Assembly (NCBI GenBank): GCA_963693315.1
Contig: OY856187.1
Location: 386,177,263 to 386,241,262 of the forward strand
From: Diogma glabrata
Taxonomy: Eukaryota; Arthropoda; Insecta; Diptera; Cylindrotomidae
Length of the DNA: 64,000 nucleotides
Direction of reading: 5' to 3'
Under the pieces are notes generated by a model that was given only the letters and a program-made list of their open reading frames with translations, was not told the origin of the DNA and did not search any database. Position numbers and translations under genes: made by a program. Shown here in pieces: positions 23,177-33,123 of this stretch; the stretch's first letter is position 1; every line of letters starts with the position of its first letter.

Positions 23177-24112
23177 AGCTCAAAAAAAAAACTAGAACTA
23201 ACGGGTAATCTTCCAGATTACAAAAGAGTCGCGGTCAAAAAACTTATAAAGGATACATTGCTCTGTTTGTGTGTATGAGCACTAAGGCTGTTCATATAGA
23301 AGTAGTTGCCGATCTAACAATAGAAACATTTATTGCTGCTTTTTGACGTTTTTTCGCTAGAAGAAGAAATTGTACTGATATATACAGCGATAATGGGTCC
23401 AACTTTATTGGGGCCAAAAAACATTTCGTCAATTTATTTAATTTCTTGAAACAAAACGCTAATGAAATTTCAAATTCTCTTCTATTAGATCAAACAACTT
23501 GGCACTTCATTCCACCATTAGCTCCACAGTTTGGAGGCCTATGGGAAGTCTGCAAAGTACCATTTAAATCGAGTTTTGGGTTCAACTGTACTAACCTATG
23601 AAGAAATGTGCACATTATTATGCCAAATTGAAGCTATATTAAACAGCCGTCCTCTATGCGCAATCAGGGATGGAGACACTAATATTCTGACACCATCACA
23701 TTTTCTTATTGGGTATAAAAAAGCAATGATTCTTGATATTGATTTAAGAGCAATCAAGGATTGTTACCTATCGCGGTGGCAGTTATTACAAAAACTTACA
23801 CAACATTTCTGGAATCGATGGCACAATGAATATATGACGTTATTACCAGCAAGAAACAAATGGTTCTGGAAACAAGATAATTCAAAAATTGATGATCTTG
23901 TTTTAATCAAGGAGGAGAATAGACAACCATCCAGGTGGGCACTTGGGCGAACAACCAAGTTACATCGTGGTAAAGACAATTTGGTGAGAGTAGTTAGCAT
24001 CAAGGGGGCTAATGGGATCTTTAAACGTCCAATTCATAAAATTTGCATAATGCCTTGCTCATTTGTTGAAAATAGTGACTCAAGGCGGGCGGGATGTTCA
24101 GAATCTACTTAA
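23177..24112 (+). pseudogene. BEL/Pao integrase core and C-terminal domain
   Basis: The core reads KGYIALFVCMSTKAVHIE, one stop, then IYSDNGSNFIGA (second Asp, about 23375) and FIPPLAPQFGGLWE (catalytic Glu region, about 23508-23549). The segment that should carry the first catalytic Asp is lost in a short deleted and frameshifted stretch near 23180-23235. The frame at 23531-24112 gives the C-terminal part, including AILNSRPLCA, LTPSHFLIG and RWALGRTTKLHRGKD, ending just before the purine tract. Confidence 0.85.
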
Positions 24113-24990
24113 GTTTAAATTGTTACAAACCACTGACATCTAAATATTTTCATTAAATTTATATTATATATAATTAAATATGTTTATATACATAGTTACA
24201 CACACACATATTCATAACATGTTTTAAATTGTTAAATTACCAAATAACATTTTTTGAAAAAAGTAATCATTAGTCTCGCAGAAATTGTTTAATTCGGTTT
24301 TATCCATCAATTGTTCAACTTAAAAATTAATAAATTATAAATTCTTTTCATAGACTAAGAGCCCGCGACGGCCAGGCCTTGGTTATTTTATAAAAGCTGA
24401 AAGTTTTTCTGCGCATACCCCCTACTGAGGTAGGAACGATTAGCGACATATGAAGTTTGGATCATGGTGGCTTTGGCAGGGAGCAGGTACCAAAAGGGGC
24501 CTTCAAAGTTTCGTCAAAGTATATAAGGTAATTCTTTTAGAAGTCACGTCACCCATTGCCAGACACTTACTATCGTGGTAGCCCCCTGCCAGACACCCTT
24601 AAACATTATCAATTTCTTAAAGTTTAAGGGTGTGGGGGCAGGGTGTTACAACGATAGTAAATTTCTGACAATGGGTGACGTGACTTCTTTCACTATCCCG
24701 AAGAATATAGAAAAAAACTTACCTTTTATACTTTCACGAAACTTTGGAGGCCCCTTTGTTACCTGCTCCCTGCCAAAGCCACCATGATCCAAACTTCATG
24801 TATCGCTAATCGCTCCTACCTGAGTAGGGGGTATGTGCAGAAAAACTTTCAGCTTTTATAAAATAACGAAGGTCTGGCCGTCGCGGGCTCTCGGTCTCAC
24901 ATCACATTTTGATAAAATAAAAGTCACATTTTGATAAAATAAAAGTTTTAGTTTTTTATTTGTTCAAAAAACAAGTGCTTTTACTTAACA
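24095..24990 (+). repeat. Probable BEL/Pao 3' LTR, interrupted
   Basis: It starts with TGTTCAGAATC after a purine tract. The palindromic element at 24356-24895 lies inside it. The remaining right part contains a direct duplication of CACATTTTGATAAAATAAAAGT (about 24900 and 24923). The right border is not defined because no second LTR is present for comparison. Confidence 0.45.
24356..24895. mobile_element. Near-perfect palindromic (foldback) element
   Basis: About 255-265 bp at the left is the inverted copy of the right end. AGAGCCCGCGACGGCCAG opens it, and CTGGCCGTCGCGGGCTCT closes it. The two arms also share the (reverse-complement) TATCGTGGTAGCCCCCTGCC / GGCAGGGTGTTACAACGATA region close to a very short centre at about 24615. 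It is far richer in G+C than its surroundings and non-coding. No clear target-site duplication is seen. It sits in the BEL/Pao 3' LTR, so it inserted later. Confidence 0.85.
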
Positions 24991-25539
24991 TTACTGGGTG
25001 GTAGTTTAAAAAAATTTTTTTGGAAGAAATTTACAATTTTGCTCTCGCTGCCGCTTTCATCGCTGCCCAAAACTAAAAACCATGTCCTCATAAAAGTTTT
25101 TTGACGAAAAATATATCAAAATCCTTAACCCAGACCGAAGTCTTGATATCTCAGAGCTGTGAGATTTCAGCCCCTCCATATTTTATATTATAAGTATCAA
25201 CAAAAATGTTTGATATTATCACAGTTTTTTTTTACAAAAATCTACATTTATAGGTACATTATTCAAATAAAATCTAATCAAAATTGTAACGGCTTTTGTT
25301 GGTTTATCTACGCTCGCTCGTTCATTCATAAATACAAATATGTTATTTAACAACCTGATTGTGTTTATTTGGCCAAGTGTTTCTTTCATGTAATTGTATA
25401 TGATATGCAATATTTTTAACCTTAGTACACTGAACAATTTTATATCGCAAACATTATATCAACATAAATATTTTTATTTTTTTTTTAAATAAATAGAAAC
25501 AATTATAATTATTATAAATATAAACTTTTTTTAACTTCA
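24991..25539. other. No gene seen
   Basis: A+T-rich sequence between the BEL/Pao 3' end and gypsy-2, with only short frames and no motif. Confidence 0.4.
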
Positions 25540-25698
25540 TAGCGAATTCGCGGTTGTGCACAGTTGTTTTAAGAACGAGCAGTCCAGTGTATAAAAGAAA
25601 CACACACAAAACAACTACTACAGCGTTGATTAATTAATATTTATATTTTCTTTTGGTAATTTATTTTTGGCCACCTTGTTTGTGTATTCATATCAACA

Positions 25699-26590
25699 AT
25701 GTCATCCGCCGACGGGAATGATGACACAAAAACAAGTGCAAACAGCAGTAATTCAAAACAAGGAATACTCAATATTAGTCAAATAAAATTACCAACGTTT
25801 TGGCACCACCAGGTGAAAGCATGGTTTCTAATTGGCAAAACAACGTTTAAGACAAACAAAATAAACAAAGACATATTAATAAATTTAGTGCAGTATTAAC
25901 TGCTCTGCCGCCAGATGTTGTTGTTAACATCATGGACGTAATAAAAACTTCCGCCACAGCAACAAGCCAATATGAGTTTCTAAAAAAGGTACTTACAGAG
26001 TGAAATCTCTTAGCGCAAAGCGCTTAGATAAACTACTGTCAAGTCTCCAAGAAATGGGAGATGCAAGTCCTTCAGAATTTTATCGCTAGATTAAAGCAGA
26101 ATCTGGTGATTCATCATTGGTCAATAAAGACCTCATCAAACACCTATGGCTGAAACGCTTGCCGACACTTCTAAGATCATCTGCTCACGGGGCAGACAAG
26201 GATATTTATGAAATCCTTCCCATTGCCGATAAAATCCAAGAAGTTGCTCAACCCACTTCATCCTCAATTTCTGCAGCATCGCAGTCAAAATCCCATAGCA
26301 AGGCAACTTAGAGTGACAGGGATAACGACCTTGATAATCTCAAGGCTCGACTCGAACATCACCTCAACAAATGCACTGACAATCTCTACAACCGATTGTC
26401 TCGTCAAGACTTAGGTAACAGAAGCCGTCCGATGTTCGATGCTGTTCTGATGAACCGATGTTCTTTTAGATCACGAGATATCTGTTACTATCACAGCAAA
26501 TTTGGCAATAAAGCACGTAAATATTTACAACCTTGTAAATACAAACCAGATGCAACAACTTCGCATTCTAAGGACTCTGGAAATTACTAA
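25699..26590 (+). pseudogene. Gypsy-2 gag
   Basis: The start ATG at 25699 opens a frame reading KLPTFWHHQVKAWF, the N-terminal gag block of many insect gypsy elements (compare 'P.FW...P..WF'). It continues through three further frames: LTALPPDVVVNIMDV near 25896, HLWLKRLPTLLRSSAHGADK near 26139, then LYNRLSRQDLG and CYYHSKFGNKARKYLQPC (Cys/His near the gag end, 26480-26550). At least three frameshifts or stops are present. Gag would form the particle shell. Confidence 0.8.
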
Positions 26591-26938
26591 GTCCCACTGT
26601 TACTACGGCTAACAGTAGGATCTACAATTCACGCCGTCTTTTTGTTAGGGACGATGAAAACTTTTTACAATTTTTAATCGATAGTGGTGCTGAAGTCTTA
26701 GTACTACCCCATTCTCCATTTCCACACGGCAATAAAAATCTCATTCAAATGCTAACTGCTGTTAACGGTACAGCGATTCCAACATATTGTACTAAACTGT
26801 TGAAACTGAACATCGGACTTCGGCGTACATTAACACCCACTTTCATACTGGCAGATGTTAACAGGCCTATAATAAGTGCTGATTTCCTCAAGAAGTATGA
26901 CATTTTGGTCGACCTCAAAAATCGGAAGTTAATCGATT
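26591..26938 (+). pseudogene. Gypsy-2 aspartic protease
   Basis: Reads LFVRDDENFLQFLIDSGAEV (active site DSGA at about 26680) and then FILADVNRPIISADFLKKYD near 26845. That is the usual retropepsin layout, with the Asp intact and the flap and C-terminal 'I-G-x-D'-like part recognisable as ISADFL. The frame ends with a stop at 26938 before RT. Confidence 0.8.
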
Positions 26939-26955
26939 GAAAAACATCTCTTCAT

Positions 26956-28224
26956 GTGAATGCAATTATCACTAATTGTAATACACCTACACCTTTACAT
27001 TTCAACGTCGACAATCAATTCGGCACTCTCCTGAAAAATTTTTCGTCACTTACCGAGGCACCCAACTATGGCCTCCCAATTATGCACAATGTAAAGCATT
27101 ACGTATCGAATAATGGAAGATATCCGTCCATTAATCTTAAATGTTTGGACCCGACGAAACTTAAAGCTGCTAAGACCAAATTTAAGCACATGGTGGAACT
27201 AGGTATTTGTCGTCCTTCTAATTCCCAGTCTCCTAACCTTTACACATGGTTCAGAAAAAGGACAAAGACTGACGACCTTGTGGAGACTACAGACAGCTTA
27301 TTGATGCTACTATTCCGGATAGATATCCCATCCCAATATACAAAATTTTTCCTAGCAACTAGCAGGATGCAAATTTTTTCCAAATAGATGAAGAGCTTAT
27401 CACCAGATATCTATGGCAGATGAGGATATTTACAAAACAGCTATAACTACACCTTTTAAAGGTGTTCGAGTTCACTCGTATGCCTTATGGCTTACGAAAC
27501 TCAGTACAGAAATTCCAGCGCTTCATCAACGAAGTTACAAAGGAACTGGATTTCGTCTTCGTCTATATAGATAAAATCCTCATAGCTAGCCGCTCCGAAG
27601 CATAACATCTTTTGCACTTGAAGAAACTTTTCACTCACCTAACCGAATATGGTATCATTATAAAAGGTTCAAAATGCATCTTCGGCCAAAAATCACTTGA
27701 TTTTTTAAGCCACTTTATTTCGGAAAATGGCATACTCCCATCGAAAGATAGAGTCACTACCATCTCCAAATTTCAAGCTCCAACATCAATCCGCCAAATA
27801 CAGCAATTAGTAGGTATGGTGAGTTATTATCACTGCTTCATACCACGTTTAGCTGAATTGTTTGCTCCTATTTACGGGCATTTGGCATCACTGATTAAAA
27901 AAGGCAAGAACAAATCGAAATTTTCTTGGCCAGAAGACTTTAACGAGTCCTTCACGAAGGTCAAAGAATTCTCTTGCCGCCGCTACTCTCTTAGCACATC
28001 CGTTGGACAACACACAGTTCAACATAACATCAGATGCTTTGAACACTGCAGTCAAAGCTGTACTACAACAGTACAACAATGGATGTTGGGAGCCACTTGG
28101 TTTTTTATCAAGGAAACTCACTCCTACTGAAGCTAAATATTCCGCGTTCGATAGAGAGCTATTAGCAATCTTTCTCGCTATTAAACCTTTTTGCTATTTT
28201 GTCGAAAATTATTTTTATCAATAA
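26956..28224 (+). pseudogene. Gypsy-2 reverse transcriptase and RNase H, catalytic box YIDK
   Basis: RT starts at LKAAKTKFKHMVELGICRPS (about 27160), then shifts frame repeatedly. FTRMPYGLRNSVQKFQRFIN lies near 27470. The catalytic box at 27564-27575 reads Y-I-D-K instead of Y-I-D-D, so the second Asp is replaced. The thumb and connection region follows in 27612-28000 (LVGMVSYYHCFIPRLAELFAP is split across this stretch). RNase H (28003-28224) has ITSDALNTAVKAVLQQ and SAFDRELLAIFLAIK, then stops abruptly. Not functional. Confidence 0.85.
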
Positions 28225-29389
28225 AATGCTCAATAAATTATTTTGGTGGCCATTTTTTCATAAAAATTATTTTGGTGGCCATGATTTTTTTTCGTCTATA
28301 AATTTTGTTTATTCCTTAAGGATGTAAAAAGATGGTAAGATTGAATTTCAATTTAAATTTAGAAATATATTTAAATATCGATTTTTTCTATTTTATTATT
28401 ATATTAAAAATTTGTTTTTCTACTACCCAACATAAAAAATTTACTTTCGATGTTTGTTTATTGAATCGAAAACTTCTTTTCCGTCACCGGTGATAAAAAA
28501 AACCTATACGAATTATTTTCGTACCTAGTGACGACAGTAATTTTTTAAAAGCCATCTATTTTCTAATTTCTTAACTAGAATAAACCATCCTAGAATACCC
28601 GTTATAACAATCAATTGATTGAATTAAATAATTTTGTTAGTGTTAATTTGTAGTCTGTTTGGAGGATGACGTAATTTATTTTTGAATTATTTACGGACAA
28701 TTTACATTAAAATTGTAAAAATAATAATAGTTAAATATATAATAATCATATATTCTTTTTAAATAGTATGATAAAAAACAGTTGGTGTTAAGATATTTTT
28801 AAAAAATATTATTTCTTCTTTATTATTTAACACAAATGAAAAAAAAAATTATTTTACGTAAAATAATTTAAGTTGTGTTAAAATATATCAAGAATTCACG
28901 TAACGTCATACCCATTCAAAAACTGATATTTTTATTTTAGAAATATGAATTTGATTTTGTTTATGACAAAGTACAAACCGTCTTTAGTTATAAGCCTACT
29001 AAACGCGAAATTCAAAAAACAACAAACCTTCAAAGATGTGTTATTTAATGATTTTAAGAACTTTATAGAGTAAATAGAATAATAATATACGATTTTGTAG
29101 TGTAAATAGAATAAAAATATAACATCATGAATAACTATATGTATGGATATGTAAAAATTCACGAAAAAAACAATAAGGCTTGTAATTAAAGACAGTTTAT
29201 GACATAAAAATTGTATAATTTATTCATATTGAGTGATCTATTTTTTAATAGCAGGAATATAAATACACATATACAATTTTAATTTGTAACAGTGTATGTT
29301 TTAAAATGTGAATTGTATGTAATTATAAATGAAAATGTTTAATAATTAATAATTTTTAAAAAAGTAGTACAAAAAGTACAGTCTTCTAC
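28225..29389. other. A+T-rich, no gene
   Basis: The gypsy-2 frame ends in sequence where AATTATTTTGGTGGCCAT is directly repeated (about 28238 and 28266). Beyond this I see only A+T-rich sequence. Confidence 0.45.
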
Positions 29390-29492
29390 TCGCCGAAAAT
29401 CATATTTTGAATCTCGCGACCATTACCCACCTCGGCTATCGCCTCGGCTGGTAAACTGGCCTCTCGTTTCAAAATATGTTGTTTTCGGCATT
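29390..29492. repeat. Short inverted repeat (hairpin)
   Basis: GCCGAAAATCATATTTTGAA at the left pairs with TTCAAAATATGTTGTTTTCGGC at the right. The centre holds CTCGGCTATCGCCTCGGC. It could be a small MITE remnant or solo hairpin. Confidence 0.6.
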
Positions 29493-29539
29493 GTTGAAGA
29501 ATATACTATTTATATAGCAGATGAAAATTAAAATTTTTT

Positions 29540-29890
29540 TATTTCACTTTCGTATAATAATGCTTCGAATATGGTTTGAAAAAGAAACTAACAGAAAAAA
29601 GATAATTATCACTTTTAAACTAAGATCTACACACTGTAGAAGTCCACAGCATCTTTATAAAAGACATTTAAGAAATAATAATTTAAGTGAATGTGGTGAA
29701 GAAGGATCATTGGATCACATGATACTTTTTTGAGACAGGAGAAGATATGAAAATAAAATTGTACTTAAAAAATATTAAATTATAGCTTTACTTTTCCGAT
29801 TAACTTAAAATTTATAATGAATAATCCCTATGGTGAATTAACTAAATTAGTTATTAATCATATTTTAGAAACAAATATTGAAGAGTAAAT
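29540..29890 (+). pseudogene. Non-LTR retrotransposon 3' end relic
   Basis: The + frame reads ITFKLRSTHCRSPQHLYKRH and then C-x-E-E-G-S-L-D-H, close to a stop at about 29733. This matches the C-terminal C-x2-C...H-x4-C-like region after RNase H in non-LTR elements of the I/jockey type: 'R..TGH....HL......S..C.CGE..T.DH...'. A further segment (INLKFIMNNPYGELTKLVINH, in another frame) extends to about 29888. Only this 3' tail is present. Confidence 0.55.
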
Positions 29891-29892
29891 TA

Positions 29893-31540
29893 AAATTATT
29901 GTATTAATAATAAGAATAAATCTGGCCAAAGACTTTTGGTCTTAGGTTCTTAATGAGAAAAAAAATGTTTCGACCTTACACCATCCATCCGTGAAAACGT
30001 AATTCATAACAAATTAAAACCAAATACTACAAGCTAACTCAACCATCAATTATGAAGTCGATTAAAATATCTACCCCTACACCTACCATTTACTTTTCGA
30101 TTCACCTGAAATGGATACGCAGGACTTACTTCCAGTTTTTAATTTTTTTTTCTAAACTTTAACAGTATTGAATTAAAATTAAAACCAAAGTAAAATAGAT
30201 GAAGCAAATCTAAGTAGAAATTGAAATTGTATTTTAAATTCATTTCACCTTTAATCAAATTAATTTTCAATCCAATCAAAGTTAAAAGCCTGAAAAGTTT
30301 GTTATCAGAAAAAAAAATTAAAAGCAATAAAAAGAAAACAGAATAAACGAGAAAACTGTGTGGTTTTTTGGTGTTGAAACGATAAATGGCAGATTGAAGC
30401 ATAGAATAAGATAGAAAAATTCAATAAAAATGTAATTAGTATTTAATTAATTGATAACAATTTTTATTGCATGTTCTTTAATTAAAAATTAATATTAAAT
30501 GATAGTAAGGAGCTGATTAGGAATTTTTTGTTTAACTGTCTGAAGAAGGAAATCTTTTTGTTTTATATATGTTGTGGAAAACTATAACTAAAATATTTAG
30601 GCTTTTTACATTTCAGTAAAACTGGGATTGAAAAATTTGTATAGCGAAAAAATGAACTTACACTACGGTTTTATTTTTGACACTCTATCTGACATTCTTT
30701 TATTCTTATATAATGAAACGTTTGATCTCGTTTGAATCTTCGAGTCTATGTTCCTAATTTAAGATTCTGTAGGAATTACTTCTAAAAGTTAAGTTTAACA
30801 ATGTAATGGAGCTGTTGTTCAAACTTCGTAATTTGGAGTCGCACTACTCTCTCCCGCGCATTAAATTTACATTAATAAGAACTTTCTAATTTAATTTCAC
30901 CCTTTTCCAACACAATTTCTTGAACTCCGTTCGTAATCTTCTATTTTACAGAATTTATTTTCAAGTTTGTTATGTGTTAGTTGTGGAAACTCTTTAGTGG
31001 GTGCAAGACTTAACGAAAGAAAATACCCAAGAAACAAACTTATCGTTTTGTTATTGTTTGTAAACGGCCGTTAATATATGATAAATAGATGCCGGCAGAT
31101 AGCTTCTCTCTCTTAGTCTTGAATTATTATCCGATTTAAATGATATTCGATGTATCAAAAAGAAAAACTTATATTGATTTGGTGTAAAGCGTGGAAAGAA
31201 AAGAATGGAAATTCTTATTCACGTTATGTTTTTCGTTCTTAAAAAAATTAAAATTAGCCATTAAAAAAAGTGCTACGTGGATTTAAAAATAGTTTTAATG
31301 TAGGATAGATAATCAAATCCACAGAAAAAAAAAATAATTTATATGTTTGTAACCTAATTTATTGAATTGTCTTTGTGAGTCCAAAAATAAAATAGATTGT
31401 ATTTGTGTGCATGCAAATTATTTGACATATTTAGTGAAACAAAATAAAACAAAAATTTTGATCATATGTTTGCGTTCTAACTTAATTAATTTATTTTTAA
31501 TCAAAAAGAATGATTATATGTTTGTGTTCTAACTAGAGCA
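29893..31540. other. No gene seen
   Basis: A+T-rich with short frames only; the 87-residue minus-strand frame at 30139-30402 is low-complexity and hydrophobic, with no homologue that I recognise. Confidence 0.4.
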
Positions 31541-31599
31541 TTCAGTTATTCGACATTTTGAGTTATGCGAATATCGAATAACTTTTTCTTTAAATATCC

Positions 31600-31880
31600 G
31601 AATATTCGGTTAGTTTTCGAATAGTAAAAGAAGTACTAAGAACTTTGAATAAAATCAAACAGGTTTAACATATTATGCATTTTATTTTATTTATTTTCTT
31701 GAAATATGCATTTAAACAAGAGAAGTGCGTTTAGATGTTTAAATTTTAGGCTACATCTTATTTCAGATATCCCGCCGTAGAGAAACCTCTTTCAGTTTTT
31801 GTTGAAGTGGGGCTAATAGTCAATAGAGCATTATTCAAATTGTCTAATTTATCTGTTCTTGTTTTGAACGAGAGTAAATA
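31600..31880 (-). pseudogene. hAT transposase C-terminal (dimerisation) relic
   Basis: The minus strand from about 31865 to 31780 reads ALLTISPTSTKTERGFSTAG. This is the hallmark of the hAT C-terminal dimerisation domain ('IPATS...ERVFSTAG'). After a frameshift, LKFKHLNALLLFKCIF corresponds to the usual 'L....L..L.FL...'. A TTCGAATA-rich inverted-repeat-like segment at 31550-31625 lies on the 3' side and may be the terminal region. Only this end of the gene remains, and it contains stops. Confidence 0.7.
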
Positions 31881-32219
31881 ACAAAAATGTTTTTTTAAAA
31901 TATTAACCGCGATTTTCATTACCACTGTTACTGTATCTCATGTCGTGGAATCAGTAATTGAGCTAATCTCTGGTTGCAGCTTTTGTTGCAATATATTTTT
32001 ACTTTGATTGTTGACTGCAAGTGCGTCAACGATGGTTATTACTGTTTTCATCGCTAGGATCTGGTACATCTTTGAAGGCTGAGGAGGCGAGAAAGGAAAG
32101 TTTTCACAGCAGTAATTTTCTTTGCGTAATTATCTGTCGTTGGTACAATTTTGAGTATCAGAACTTTCAGGTGGAACAGATCATAATTTGATTTTCACAT
32201 ATAAGTCTCAAATTTATAA
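31881..32219. other. Between hAT and jockey-like relics
   Basis: No confident motif. The sequence may hold further decayed hAT transposase on the minus strand, but I cannot support it. Confidence 0.3.
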
Positions 32220-32453
32220 ATTTCTAAACAGATTAAATCTGATCCTAGTCTTGTTTGGGATTATAGAACTGTAGATTGGCAGGGGCTTACAGATATGTTT
32301 AATTGATTAATTTCTAATTTTTCAAAAATAATTCACGTGGTTATGGGCAAGTTTATTCCAATTGATCGTTCCGAAAACTGATATATGGGTTTAGAGGACA
32401 TATAAAAATGGAATAAATACAAATAGAAAGAAATGTATGTATAAAACTAATAG

Positions 32454-33123
32454 ATGCAAAGAAATATCCATTTATTTCGAAAAAAGCTACTAAATTTACT
32501 GATCAACCCAGGTCATCCTCAAAACTTTAAAATTAGCACTCAAATAATCCTCAAAGAAAATTTATCAATAAGTACTACGAACAAGAGCAAGAGCACAGGA
32601 TTACGAATAATATTGAAGAAACGATTGAAACCAAAAGTGTATGCTCCGCAGTTTTTCTTGATGTTGCTCAAGCTTTTGATAAAGTTTGCATCATGGCTAA
32701 AAGCATAAATTGCATAGAGATCTGCTCAAACAGTTTTATGAAATTTTAAACTCTTATCTGGATGACCGTCACTTTAGAGTCAAATATGATCAAAGTTATT
32801 CAACACTGGAAAAGATTAATGCAGGAGTTCCACATGGTAATGTCTTAGGACCGGTACTATACCTGCTATATACAAGATATTTGGCTGGCCGAAGCAAAAC
32901 ATCTATTGCAACCTTTGCAGATGAAACCGCAATTTTCACCACCGGAAAAACCGTAGAAGAAGCAACTAGCAAACTGCAATACGCTACTAATAAAATCCAC
33001 AACTGTACAAAAAGATTGCAAATTAAGCTGAATGAAATAAAATCCTCTCATGTTAACATCACGAACCAAAAAGTAAGTTAAATGCCTCTGAAAATCAACT
33101 CAACACAAGTTGCTTATGCAAAC
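32454..33123 (+). pseudogene. Jockey-like reverse transcriptase, catalytic box FADE
   Basis: In mixed frames from 32570: HRITNNIEETIE, then VFLDVAQAFDKV (motif A Asp present, near 32655). The frame from 32710 gives LNSYLDDRHFRV, INAGVPHGNVLGPVLYLLY and, at 32914-32925, F-A-D-E where this clade has F-A-D-D. One stop (33079-33081) is followed in the same frame by MPLKINSTQVAYAN up to the E2 insertion. The stops, frameshift and mutated catalytic Asp make it inactive. Confidence 0.85.

Larger units (their letters stand above)
19384..24990 (+). mobile_element. BEL/Pao LTR retrotransposon, 5'-truncated and degenerate
   Basis: The domain order gag - zinc knuckle - aspartic protease - Pao-type reverse transcriptase - RNase H - integrase - C-terminal domain is typical of BEL/Pao. 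The 5' LTR and start are missing, because sequence homologous to gag begins abruptly at 19384. The coding region is broken by many frameshifts and stops. After the last frame a purine tract (AAGGCGGGCGGG at about 24083) precedes TGTTCAGAATC at 24095, the likely 3' LTR start. The LTR is itself interrupted by a palindromic element; its right end is uncertain. Confidence 0.85.
25540..28224 (+). mobile_element. Gypsy-2: Ty3/gypsy element, 3'-truncated
   Basis: The order gag - protease - RT - RNase H is readable with frameshifts. The leader (25540-25698) contains a TATA-like TATAAAAG at about 25590. The element stops within RNase H at about 28224; there is no integrase and no 3' LTR before unrelated A+T-rich sequence. 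It is independent of gypsy-3 and gypsy-4, being clearly different in sequence. Confidence 0.8.
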
